This document shows positions 9,533 through 18,512 of a stretch of DNA of 31,872 bases, piece after piece. A program made the translations under genes and the position numbers. The DNA comes from Sphaeroforma sirkka (taxonomy: Eukaryota > Opisthokonta > Ichthyosporea > Ichthyophonida). Location of the stretch: NCBI GenBank assembly GCA_001586965.3, contig LUCW03001847.1, positions 1 through 31,872 on the forward strand. Direction: 5' to 3'. Within the stretch, counting starts at the first letter, position 1. Every line of letters begins with the position of its first letter. The notes beneath the pieces were generated by a model. That model was not told the origin of the DNA and did not search any database. It was given only the letters and a program-made list of their open reading frames with translations.

Positions 9533-9697
9533 CTCTAAGCTCTCAGAGGTAAAATGCCAGCACAATGCTCTAGCTCTCTGAGGATAAATGCCAGCACAAT
9601 GCTCTAGCTCTCGAGGATAAATGCCAGCACAATGCTCTAGCTCTCGAGGATAAATGCCAGCACAATGCTCTAGCTCTCGAGGATAATGCCAGCACAT
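9533..9697 (+). repeat. Second tandem array, 33-bp units
   Basis: Five units of about 33 bp carry CTCTAGCTCTCGAGGATAAA and then ATGCCAGCACAATG. The core is close to the unit of the 8858-9333 array (CTCTAGCTCCCGAGTATAAA), so the two arrays probably share an origin. Confidence 0.92.
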
Positions 9698-9760
9698 AAG
9701 GTACTATGCTATTCTTATCATCTCTGAAACTGGCACACTGCTTTGTTCAGTGCTTCAGTT

Positions 9761-9770
9761 TGGGGGGGGT
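9761..9770 (+). promoter_or_regulatory. Polypurine tract, family 1
   Basis: Eight Gs between Ts (TGGGGGGGGT) sit directly before the 3' LTR, where the primer for plus-strand DNA synthesis is expected. Confidence 0.75.
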
Positions 9771-10020
9771 TGTGGTCAGAATACAAGTACTTATGTTTAT
9801 TTGATTATTTTAGGTTTTCTACGAGTTTTACAGTTTATCAGAATAATCTGATAAACTGGGTTTTAGGGTTTTGCTGGTTTTACAGCACATGACTAATGAC
9901 TCATTTAAGAGTCAGTCATTTTAGGATTACTGTTTATAATTACTAATAAATGAACAACGTCCCCCCCTCCCTGAGGAGGGAGAACGTTGAGATACAGTTA
10001 TCTCGCGTATACTTACTACA
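9771..10020 (+). repeat. 3' LTR, family 1
   Basis: This 250-bp copy matches the 5' LTR except for two base changes (in the stretch after TTTTAGG) and two extra Cs in the C-run of the third hairpin. It is followed by ACTG (10021-10024), the target-site duplication. Confidence 0.95.
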
Positions 10021-11148
10021 ACTGTCTCTACGACATTTCACCAGTGTACATGTCCGACGGGTGTCTTTTTGCCTCCAAACATACAGACCATTGGTTTACG
10101 GGGAAAACTCCTACAACTGTTCAGCTCTATTAGTTGTTGTGAACAATGGCAGTATGTACCGTGTTCTCGAAATTCAGAACACGAAAGAAGCAATTTGCGC
10201 CTAGCAATACCAACGAAATGCACCTACAATCCTGCGATTTCACCCATTTATATTGTCCCAGTTCCCTCAATTCATTTATACTTCATGGTTTATTTACACC
10301 TAAACCAATGGTCCTATTAACCTGCCCTATTCCATCTACAACTGATTTTATATGGACCGGACGACGCCCTACACCATGACATCAGAAGACATCAATGAGA
10401 AACGAAGACATCGAAAACACGACAAAGACACAAGTTTTCAGGCGACCTGTCTATTTCTTTTACCAACCCAAGATAAAAGGTAGAGGACTGATGCTTTCAA
10501 GGAATAGATCATACTAACTGGCAGAGGACTAATAGCTTGAAGGAATGATCAATTGTAGAGGGCAGGGGTCTGATAATTCGGAAGAAATAACAAATCGCAG
10601 TGGGTAAGAATGTAGTTTTGGGGATGAAATAAATACTAAAAAAAAGGCAAGGGACATAGTACAGAAGAAAAGAGATGTATAAAGGTTGTAGAGGGCAAGT
10701 GGATACCTTCCTATTTCTCGCAAGGCAAGTTGGGATAGGCTGGAACATGGTATGCGACTGCATAAATTGGACATTTAGCGGGCATCAGACACCCCTGACA
10801 ACGACCCTTATCGAAGAGAACGGTCTGCATCGCCTAAGAGGTAATGCAACGCGGGGGGACCGTTTTACCCCCATGGTAGAAACCCGAACAAGACATAGAT
10901 ATACTTTTCTAATATAGATATACCTTTCAATGAAACTCCCAATATATGTACCAAGATACATTAATAAGGCAGTCACAAAACTTAATCAACGACCAACGAC
11001 TGACGGGTACGACATGCATTCGACTGAAGAAATGGGACGTGTGAGACTTTTAAACTACAAGTGTGCATATCTACCGTAAACCACCCCACCACCTACCTCA
11101 CGCAACATGGGACTTCTAGCTAGAAAGCCAAATTGGGGTTACTTGAAT
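10021..11148. other. Non-repetitive DNA without a recognised gene
   Basis: No frame here looks coding. Between about 10479 and 10590 three loosely similar 40-bp motifs (aggactgat, aggactaatag, ggtctgata, each followed by GAA-rich sequence) suggest an old tandem repeat, related to one at about 2083 on the other side of the family-1 insertion. Confidence 0.4.
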
Positions 11149-11490
11149 TTATTCGATAGCTGAGCCATTGCTTAGGGAAGTGGGTATACGAGTATCAGGT
11201 GTTCTGTATTGCCACTTAACTGTACGATATGCAACAACTCGCAATACTTTCTTTTCTTCGCCAGAAAAATAGGAGCAAAGATGATATCCAATTGATACTT
11301 GCACGGTTATGCTACTTTGAGAATGATTCTCGTTGCCATCGCTCCATAGGAATAGATGATCGTATAGTGTAACTTCTTCCAAATCGGCATAGTGAATAGT
11401 GTCCCTATACAAGTGTGACCAATATTGACGTAAAGAATTTTCTAACAGATACCGCTTCAGCCATCGACAGGTTATGATAGTTTAATATAG
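11149..11490 (-). other. Unclassified minus-strand open segment, possible exon
   Basis: A minus-strand frame of about 113 codons reads WLKRYLLENSLRQYW, later LEEVTLYDHLFLWSDGNENH and SIGYHLCSYFSGEEKKVLRV, ending at a stop at 11149. The composition looks protein-like (amphipathic helix, then beta-like strands), but no family is recognised and no start codon is convincing. It could be an exon or a remnant of an unknown element. Confidence 0.3.
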
Positions 11491-11631
11491 TGAATATTTC
11501 AAATACAAGCTCACTCTTATCCACTTTTGGCTAGTATATCACTTTGCGCAATAAGATGTAATGCAGATGCCTATGAAACATATGGGTGGTAGCAATGTGG
11601 TTTTCACTCGAAGCTGCGGCGTCGTTCGTGA

Positions 11632-12169
11632 TTACAAAGTTAAAATACGTCTAACTGACAGCCACTTGTTGGTAGCGGCAGACACCTCAAGCTGCAAACT
11701 GCAAAGCACTGAGTCAAATAAGTAATCAGATGCATTGTGGTAATGAGCCCTCGGTACACCTGATAGATCACGCCTGTCAGTGTCAGGAAGGTTATATGTG
11801 ATGCGCCCATACATAGTATATAAATCGGGGGCTGACAGGGGCCCACATATATAGTTTTTGCGATTTTAGAGCGATATCGTCACCATTGACATTGATGCTC
11901 CTATTTTTCCACTTGGGCGCGCCTCTTATATTTTGACTTTCTTGTGTTAAATCAACTGTATTGCTTAGTTTCATACTTTCAATGGCCTCCACCATATTGT
12001 AAACATTTGTTGTAGTTTTTGAGTTGGTTCTTCTTTTCATTTGAGAATTATACCACCTTTGATTCGCCACTATCTTTGTATCCTTGGCGGATATATTTAT
12101 CGCTTGTACTCTATTTCGGTCATGTAGTGATACTAACGAAGCGCGGAGTATTGAGTACATAGTGATCAA
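11632..12169 (-). other. Unclassified minus-strand open segments, possible exons
   Basis: Two overlapping minus-strand frames look protein-like. One (12169 to 11792) is basic, polar and Asn-rich. The other (about 11868 to 11632) reads APDLYTMYGRITYNLPDTD and ends WLSVRRILTL. They are in different frames, so splicing or a frameshift would be needed to join them or to join them to the segment at 11149-11490. No family is recognised. Confidence 0.25.
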
Positions 12170-12502
12170 TTTGAAGCAAGTGAAAGGATTGTTGACTATA
12201 GATCAGGCACCATATACTTTTTATTGAGATTTACATGGTAAAGGCAATCCCGACAGAAGAAAAAAGTGCAATGGCAAACATATTTTAAATATACGCCGAA
12301 CGCACCTAGATGCAGGACATGTATGCCTTGGTATGTAACTCAATAATATTGCTCGCCCGTGTGTAGCACCTATGAAAACAATTCATAGCGAGTGGAAACG
12401 TCATCGACCATCATTGGTGTGTCTGTACCTCGTGGTTAGCTGTTAAGGATTAATAGTATCGCTTTTTATTGCGTACTTTCGTACTTTAGCCTGTTCTTTT
12501 GT
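12170..12502. other. No gene seen
   Basis: Nothing coding was found. The stretch at about 12415-12500 (tggtgtgtctgtacctcgtg...) is similar to about 13600-13676, so these two pieces flank the dispersed repeat copy between them in direct orientation. Confidence 0.35.
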
Positions 12503-13505
12503 CGATTTAGTATGCACCTTAGATCACGACAATGTGTATCACATATATAGCTAGAAGTTAATCATACCGTTCAATATGTAGTTGATTTGATATATTTCCA
12601 CCTGTGATCCCTCCACTATACTTTCAATAAATGGTAAATTTCATTCGAGGTTTTCTCGATCTCCAATGGCTTTTACTACCGTTTATAAGCTGTTAGGGCT
12701 TTGCAGTCGACATTTGCACCTATAACATATTCAGCAATAGTACCTTGGGCGGCTTGTCATGAGACATTTGGTCTGTGTGTTTGCTTGGAACGTGGTGCGG
12801 CGAAAAAAAAGTAAATTGTAACACTGCCTAGCGAATCTGAGCTATTATGGGTCACATCCCCACTTGGGTCTGCATAACTATTACTGGTAAATGAAGAGGT
12901 TCGAACTACGCATTTGCATCGTTACTGTTCCATTCTGAAAAGGGATTTCAAACAGGTGCTTGCATGCTATAAGTATGATATTGAATGAGTATGATATACG
13001 TATTTGATGTTTTGTTCTCAGTTTTGAAACCTTTTTCGAATAAAATACATGTACTTAATCTTGTAAATTTGTACTTTCAAATCTGTCAATCAATGGTCTC
13101 ACAGCTTCATGTGCTGCAAGTCAATACTGATCTTTTAAAGATCCGCCGATGTAGCATGTTCTATCAGCTCCTTCTTTTAAGGTATACAGAGTGTATATTA
13201 ATTTTGCAATACTTGCATTTGGAACTTCAAAGGAATCGGTAGCACAATCAGGGTCCTGGAAAGAACCAATAATATTATACTGATATTTAGACTCAATGAT
13301 TTTTTACAGAATCCCACGATCTTGAATATCGATTCCCTGTTACGTACCTATTAAATGATGGCTTTGTAAACCCCCCAATGGGTTTGTAGGCAACCCCCAC
13401 TTCATTCACCGCTGTGTCTTTCTCTGTGGCCGCAATCCATGTTGGTGTATATAACATCACTATCACTATGTATAGTGCATCATGTTTGTTTTCAACCTTT
13501 ACAGT
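12503..13505. repeat. Decayed dispersed repeat, copy 1
   Basis: Starting at CGATTTAGTATGCACCTT, about 1 kb can be aligned by eye with 30857-31872. Conserved islands include GATCACGACAATG, TATATAGCTAGAAG, CAGTCGAC, AACTATTACTGGTA, GAACTACGCAT and CAATCCATGTTGGTGTATA. Reading frames differ between the copies, so this is probably a non-coding or long-dead mobile sequence. Confidence 0.7.
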
Positions 13506-13911
13506 GGGCTTCATATTGTCGATTTACAATACAATGTGCCTCACTTATACTGCTTATCCGTGTATGGTATCTATAAAGATACGAAAACAATGTTGGTATT
13601 GGCGTGTCTGTAACCTCGTGGTAAAGCATCGCTCTTCAGCGCATACTTTCGCACTTAGTCTATTCTTTTGCACTTTATAGTGGTAAAGGGGACCTTATGA
13701 TAGTTTAACCGGAAGAGATGTTGCAGCAGAATAATTTGAGGCCAAATCCGGCCGGGAAGATACCGCACCGCAGCACTGAATACTCGAGGATAAAAAAGCC
13801 GTTGAGAAATGAGAAGTTATTAGTGATTAGTAGGATGTTTAGAGACTACCGATTCTAGTAAAATATGTAACATTAGGCAAGTGCTACGATGTAAAACATA
13901 CAATAATATAT
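13506..13911. other. No gene seen
   Basis: Contains the partial direct repeat at about 13600-13676 and a single unit resembling the family-1 arrays (ACTCGAGGATAAAAAAGCC, about 13784-13802). Otherwise AT-rich with no credible frame. Confidence 0.35.
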
Positions 13912-13990
13912 AATAGTATAAAATTACAGAGCGATTCTATCGAAGGTAAAAAGCAGAGATTGCCAAAGGCCAATAAGCCTTAATGATTAT
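13912..13990 (+). repeat. 5' terminal direct repeat of DIRS-like element
   Basis: Matches 21757-21824 at roughly 80% by eye: GAGCGATT(C/T)TATCGAAGGTAAAA, then (A/G)GCAGAGA and CCAATAAGC. The outer boundary is approximate. Confidence 0.7.
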
Positions 13991-14050
13991 TAGACTCTCA
14001 GGAGCAAAAGAGCACATATATAGGAGACAGGCGGCGACGAGAGATGTGAA

Positions 14051-14165
<115 letters not shown>

Positions 14166-14243
14166 AGCACGCAGAGAGGCTAAGTACACAACATACACTT
14201 ATTGCCTTATACGCATTAGCATTTTACAGCAATTTACAGCAAG

Positions 14244-14933
14244 ATGGCTGCAGAAGAATCCGATAAAGGAGAACAATCACAACACGCGCAGCTAAGCGTA
14301 GGGCTTTGCGACTGGAAGAAAACATCACCCAATTAGGTGTAGCGAATTCTGATATGACAACCATTATCAAGGCAATAAGAAAGAGTTTCAAAGCGAACTG
14401 GCAGCTAGGGTGGAAGAATCTGAAAGAGAGCAGACCATCAAGGAAGCGGAGAGCGCTGATGACCATGCTCTACAAGACAGCAAGATCGAGATGATGGAGA
14501 TGCAAATCATGAATTTGTCAAACGGAGAGTGGGAAAAGGAACGTACGTAGTTGGAAGCCGAAGCAACACTGCGAACACTGGTGACAAATTTCCCAGAATC
14601 ACTCAAGGATAAGTTTCGTGAAGGTAAGCCAGTAAAACTATCAGAAGTAAAGCGTGCGGCGAGACCAGCCCATGTACGAACAAACGACGCAGAACTTACG
14701 ATGGACTCGGGTGTAGCCAAAGTGAGAGCAGCAAAAGAGAGCTTTTATTCAGCAGCAGATGATGGGAGCGATGTTAGTCTGCAATGTGAATATACGAACC
14801 GATACAACAGCAAAAATGAATCTGATTGCGTATCAAGCACAGCTTTATCAGCACCTGATAGATTTGACACCTGATGCAGTCGCATCTCTGGATTTGGAAC
14901 ATAGGTGCCGTTTTGATGTCTACACACCAGAGG
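14244..14933 (+). pseudogene. DIRS-like gag, first part
   Basis: The candidate start ATG at 14244 reads [16 protein letters not shown]. Several frame changes follow. The middle is a Glu-rich coiled coil (FQSELAARVEESEREQTIKE) with an in-frame TAG at 14548. Later parts read LRTLVTNFPESLKDKF and, in another frame, LTPDAVASLDLEHRCRFDVY up to the gypsy 2a junction. The last frame lines up with the reading frame that resumes after 2a (E-V-R-I-A across the junction), which supports one gag gene split by insertion. Gag identity rests on position and on the Cys/His region in the second part. Confidence 0.6.
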
Positions 14934-16835
14934 TGTAGAAATACGGCCTCCAGTCAGTCTAAAATATCAATATTAAATGAAATAACACATAACCATCTCC
15001 CTGACATGTTCTCTCGACTTGTTTCTGACTACCAGAAAACAGTTAAAGAGTTATTAGCAACCGATTGGATGCTTAATAAGAAATTGTTTAACCTCGCTAA
15101 ATCAAGATGGTGTCCATTTACTATTGATATGTTCGCCGCAGAACATAACAAACAGGTTTCTGATTATAGATCGTTGACTCATCCCAAAGGTGATGCCTTT
15201 CAACTTGACTTATCAAAGCATAATGCGTGGGCTAACCCACCTTGGCAACTTATCGCACAGTTGTTAAATTATGTTGATATTACTAAATCTACCATTACGC
15301 TGTGTTGTCCCTTACGTAGCTCCGAAACATGGATACGTGGTTTAATTAACATAATACAAGACGAGCCTATCTATGTCGACCGTGAAACCGACACATTCTT
15401 GAATCAGGGATCCTATTCTATTAAGAAGACACCTTTGAAACACACCATCGTTTGTCGCATCGGTCCTGCAGGTACCACTAAGTGGAAACCCTCAACCGAG
15501 TTTTTAAGCAAACTAAAGGAGTCTAAGGAGTTTGAACAAAAGCTCAAGACTCGTACAACACATGCACCCAACAAGAATGCAGTCGAGGTAATGCTGATTG
15601 AGACGGCGCTAGATTGTAGAAACATGGAACTAGCTAAGGCTATGGATCAAAGACTCAAAGCTCTTAGAGAACCTGAAGCTCGCACTCAACTACTTAAAGC
15701 ACTGCTTAAGGAACAGCCAGGAGTTGCGAAACAACTGAAGAAAATACTTCAACAATCTAATGTTGTTAATTACGTATTTCAGGAGTTTACCCCTCCTGAT
15801 ACTGAAGTTGCTCTATCTCACGGGACTATGGTTCATCCAGCCAGCGTTACACAGTATCTGACTGACTTAGAAGAGCTCGAGAGCAGTGTCAAAGTAATAC
15901 ATAATTTAACTCATCGAGCATATGAGCATACTTATAAGATGGCTATTCGTGCAGGGCTTGATCACCCGGCGATGAAAGAAACCATACGTGAAGTATACCG
16001 ACGCTGTACTGATTGTGAAAAAATCCAGATCAAGCGCTACGGTTGGGCACCCCTAAAAAGTGTGACAGAAGACCAACCGATACGCCGAGTCATAGTCGAT
16101 TTGGTTAAACTCTCGCAATCCAAGCATACTGGCGATGTATATATCTGTTATTTCTTATGTGTGGCTTCGGGCTATAATTTGCTTTATGCAATACCGAACA
16201 AACGCCCGCAAACAGTGGTAGAGTTATGTTATCACGTCTTTAATGACTTCGGTTTCTCCCGAGTACTATGTTCTGATAACGGTAGTGAGTTTTGTACCGA
16301 CGTAATGGAGGCACTTATACTCGTATCAGGCATGACCCATAGGCGTGGTGTTCCTTATAAACCTCAAACGCAGGGTGCAAATGAGACACGTCATAGAGAA
16401 CTTAAGAAACTCTTGCGTACCGCACTAGACGACGTTGAGGATATGTGGCCTTATCATTTGAAATGGGTTCAGACTCAAATGAATAACTGCATGAATCCTC
16501 AAACTGGAACACTCCCGTTTCACTATTTCTTTGGCCGCTATAGTGAATTACAAGCAACGTTTGATAAAACTGCGCCCGTGAAACACGCTACCTCGTGGCT
16601 ACAAAAGATCGAGCATATGCATAACGTTGTTTACCCCTGTTTACTCGAGCAAAAAAATCATGTCCTACTTAAGGCGTATGACCGATGGAATAATACTAAG
16701 AATATTGTTCAGTTCAAAGTTGACGATTATGTTAATATTGTAAATCGCAATGCCAACGTTACCGAACTCTCTTCTAAGACAATTGTAACTTTTTTATTTC
16801 CTACCATGATGAGAAGAGTGATACTTACGAAGTGA
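14874..16835 (+). CDS. Family-2 methyltransferase-like domain plus integrase, 653-codon chimeric frame
   Basis: This long open frame starts at an ATG in the flanking DIRS gag, crosses the LTR stub, and enters the RNase H tail (LPDMFSRLV, residues 42-50). Residues about 62-196 resemble an N6-adenine methyltransferase-like domain (PFTIDMFAAEHNKQVSDY, NPPW at 121-124, TITLCCPLR). A helical linker follows. The integrase zinc domain has H343-x3-H347 and C378-x2-C381. The catalytic core keeps D409, D468 (SDNGSEF) and E504, with 35 residues between the last two. Integrase inserts the cDNA into chromosomes. The frame breaks after residue about 637, in the GPF module. Whether the accidental N-terminus is ever expressed is unknown. 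Confidence 0.82.
   Translation: MQSHLWIWNIGAVLMSTHQRCRNTASSQSKISILNEITHNHLPDMFSRLVSDYQKTVKELLATDWMLNKKLFNLAKSRWCPFTIDMFAAEHNKQVSDYRSLTHPKGDAFQLDLSKHNAWANPPWQLIAQLLNYVDITKSTITLCCPLRSSETWIRGLINIIQDEPIYVDRETDTFLNQGSYSIKKTPLKHTIVCRIGPAGTTKWKPSTEFLSKLKESKEFEQKLKTRTTHAPNKNAVEVMLIETALDCRNMELAKAMDQRLKALREPEARTQLLKALLKEQPGVAKQLKKILQQSNVVNYVFQEFTPPDTEVALSHGTMVHPASVTQYLTDLEELESSVKVIHNLTHRAYEHTYKMAIRAGLDHPAMKETIREVYRRCTDCEKIQIKRYGWAPLKSVTEDQPIRRVIVDLVKLSQSKHTGDVYICYFLCVASGYNLLYAIPNKRPQTVVELCYHVFNDFGFSRVLCSDNGSEFCTDVMEALILVSGMTHRRGVPYKPQTQGANETRHRELKKLLRTALDDVEDMWPYHLKWVQTQMNNCMNPQTGTLPFHYFFGRYSELQATFDKTAPVKHATSWLQKIEHMHNVVYPCLLEQKNHVLLKAYDRWNNTKNIVQFKVDDYVNIVNRNANVTELSSKTIVTFLFPTMMRRVILTK
14934..14990 (+). 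repeat. Truncated 5' LTR of element 2a
   Basis: The 57 bp align with the first bases of the LTR at 21825 and 17492, ending at AATAACACAT. The next bases (AACCATCTCCCTGACATG) belong to the RNase H end, as at 26384 in element 2b. Confidence 0.88.
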
Positions 16836-17346
16836 ATAACATAGAAGGTACTAGCGCAACTAATCTAGGCACTCACCATATCCCTACCTCCGAACTCTCA
16901 TTCGCTCGCTCATTTGATTCTGATGTACCAGTTATGGAGTCAGAAGTCAAAGATATAATTGACAAACCATCCGAAGACGGTTGCACTTACTGCGAGACCG
17001 TTTTATGGATGGGGCAGTAGCTTGGCTAACCTCCGATGCGTTTTGTGAATCTCGCGACTTCCTTCGTATTTTTAATAAGAAATTGAATAAGCGTTTAGAT
17101 AAGAACACACGAGATAAACGGGAAGGGTTTCCTCATGTGACTTCGAACTCGGATGGATCTGAAATTCCCTATTTGCCACTTACTTCCTACGTGACTAAAC
17201 TTTCTGATCTGCTTACCAACAGAGCAGAAAATTCTTCGAACTTACTTACTAATGAAGAACAACCTTTGGCGATTACCTTACCAAGTACTAAACGTAAGGC
17301 GGCTACATCGGAAATGTTTACTGGACCAAATACTAAACAAACATAG
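16832..17346 (+). pseudogene. Element 2a C-terminal integrase tail with chromodomain-like region
   Basis: The frame from 16832 reads MNNIEGTSATNLGTHHIP and VKDIIDKPSEDGCTY, then shifts near 16985 to AVAWLTSDAFCESRDFLRIF. It ends in a polar, basic tail that stops at about 17344. It matches the intact counterpart of element 2b (28621-29336), where the same segment is open and reads as a divergent chromodomain. Two frame changes make this copy non-functional. Confidence 0.75.
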
Positions 17347-17483
17347 AGTACAGCATGAGTCTTGAACTCGTACATATAGGCACATATTTACTCGATAAGC
17401 CATGACCGAAACCGTTTTCCTTTGGCTTTCGCTTTACGAACTAGATCGTACTTTTACGTATGTTCGTAGTCCTAAAAGTTACT

Positions 17484-17491
17484 GGGGGCTA
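17484..17491 (+). promoter_or_regulatory. Polypurine tract, element 2a
   Basis: GGGGG followed by CTA directly before the 3' LTR, as in element 2b. Confidence 0.6.
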
Positions 17492-18087
17492 TGGAGAAAT
17501 ACGGCCTCCGGTCAGTCTAAAATATCAAGATCAAATGAGATAACACATTGGTTTTTATTGTATTTATAATAATTTAATACAAGTTCTTTTTCCAATATTT
17601 CCAAAGTGTTCTAAATTCACTTTGTTGGCTCCAATAGCCTGAGTATTTGGTATGACTCATTTACTTGGACCCATTTGAAACGATAGGAGATGTAGGATAT
17701 TATAAACTAAAATTTATAATCTGTGAACTACTACTTACAGGTTTTGGTCCTCCCGCCAATCTCCAAAATCCAATAAGTCTTTTTCTTTTTTTAACTTTTC
17801 TTCAGATGGAACTAAATTTATATTAGCCAATGTATTAACTTGACTTACGTTCTTATGTCTATTTACAAATTAGGCATGAGGTCATGAACACTTAGTACTT
17901 CTAGTGGAAACTATTTCATAAAGAACAGCTAGAGGTACGTCCTGTGTGATCGAGGATATTAAGGCTTTTGCCAAGAGGCAGTCTCGATCATTCTTACACA
18001 AGCTACCACTGCTAAATCCTAACTGACTTATGTTGTATCTTAGTTTATATAACAGTTTATAACATAGAAATATCCATCGAAGTTTAC
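17492..18087 (+). repeat. 3' LTR of element 2a
   Basis: About 596 bp, beginning TGGAGAAATACGG and ending CATCGAAGTTTAC. By eye it is more diverged from the LTRs at 21825 and 29494 than those two are from each other. The terminal CA is damaged: the sequence runs straight from TTTAC into GGTACG of the host gag. Confidence 0.9.
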
Positions 18088-18512
18088 GGTACGAATAGCA
18101 AACATTGAACCAAAGGTGCTCACCAGATTCCTGTACACACTACAGAATCGCCTGCCAAACACCTACTGTGAGAACTGCACTATGAGCATCGTGTTCTGTA
18201 CGTGCGTCGATGTCAAGGACACTAAGAAAGGGACGATTTGAGGCAACCTACCTAACAGATTGCGATGGAACAACTTCAACCGAGGCAGTTGCAAGATGCA
18301 TAGCTGTCGATTTGTACACGAGTGCAACAGGAACAAATGCAAAGATCGCAAGTCTCATAGCGGCGCCAACCATGACTCCAAGATGCACGAACGAAAACTG
18401 TGCGAGATCCAGCAAAACCACGGTACGCCACAAAATCTCAGCAATGTTATTATAGAACCCAGACCACATTCAGTCCCAAACCCTCAGATAGTAAAGGAGG
18501 CACTCCAAGGAT
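18088..18512 (+). pseudogene. DIRS-like gag, second part, with Cys/His zinc cluster
   Basis: Reading resumes as VRIANIEPKVLTRFLYTLQN. After a frame change it gives NFNRGSCKMHSCRFVHECNR and CKDRKSHSGANH, a CCCH-like cluster of the kind found at the gag end of DIRS/Ngaro elements. The next frame leads directly into the RT (QFGTHIGYTG). Stop codons and frameshifts are present, so it is not functional. Confidence 0.65.

Larger units (their letters stand above)
2145..10020 (+). mobile_element. Ty3/gypsy chromovirus, family 1 (defective)
   Basis: Order: 5' LTR, 1.4-kb leader, broken gag, broken retropepsin, RT lacking its N-terminal half, RNase H, methyltransferase-like domain, integrase, GPY module, chromodomain, two tandem arrays, G-rich polypurine tract, 3' LTR. 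The PR-RT-RH-IN order and the terminal chromodomain place it among Ty3/gypsy chromoviruses. LTRs begin TG and end CA, and the 4-bp duplication ACTG flanks them. The LTRs differ by about two substitutions and two extra Cs, so insertion was recent. The coding region is not functional as read: several frameshifts, loss of about 450 bp of RT, and Asn in place of the protease catalytic Asp. Confidence 0.93.
14934..18087 (+). mobile_element. Ty3/gypsy family-2 element 2a, internally deleted
   Basis: It starts with only the first 57 bp of a family-2 LTR (TGTAGAAATACGGCCTCC...). That is fused at an ACAT microhomology (14987-14990) to the end of RNase H. The methyltransferase-like domain, integrase, divergent C-terminal domain, polypurine tract and a full 3' LTR follow. 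Gag, protease, RT and most of RNase H are gone. It sits inside the gag of the DIRS-like element. The GAGG before it and the GG after it fit a 4-bp target duplication trimmed by a 3-bp deletion. Confidence 0.88.

Noticed and set aside
13293..13514. Minus-strand gene shared by the two copies of the dispersed repeat (also 31646-31849)
   Set aside because: The aligned DNA is read in different frames in the two copies, so coding is not conserved.
13605..13640. tRNA D-arm-like sequence (TAACCTCGTGGTAAAGC)
   Set aside because: No box B at suitable distance and no cloverleaf; similar only to the piece at about 12425.
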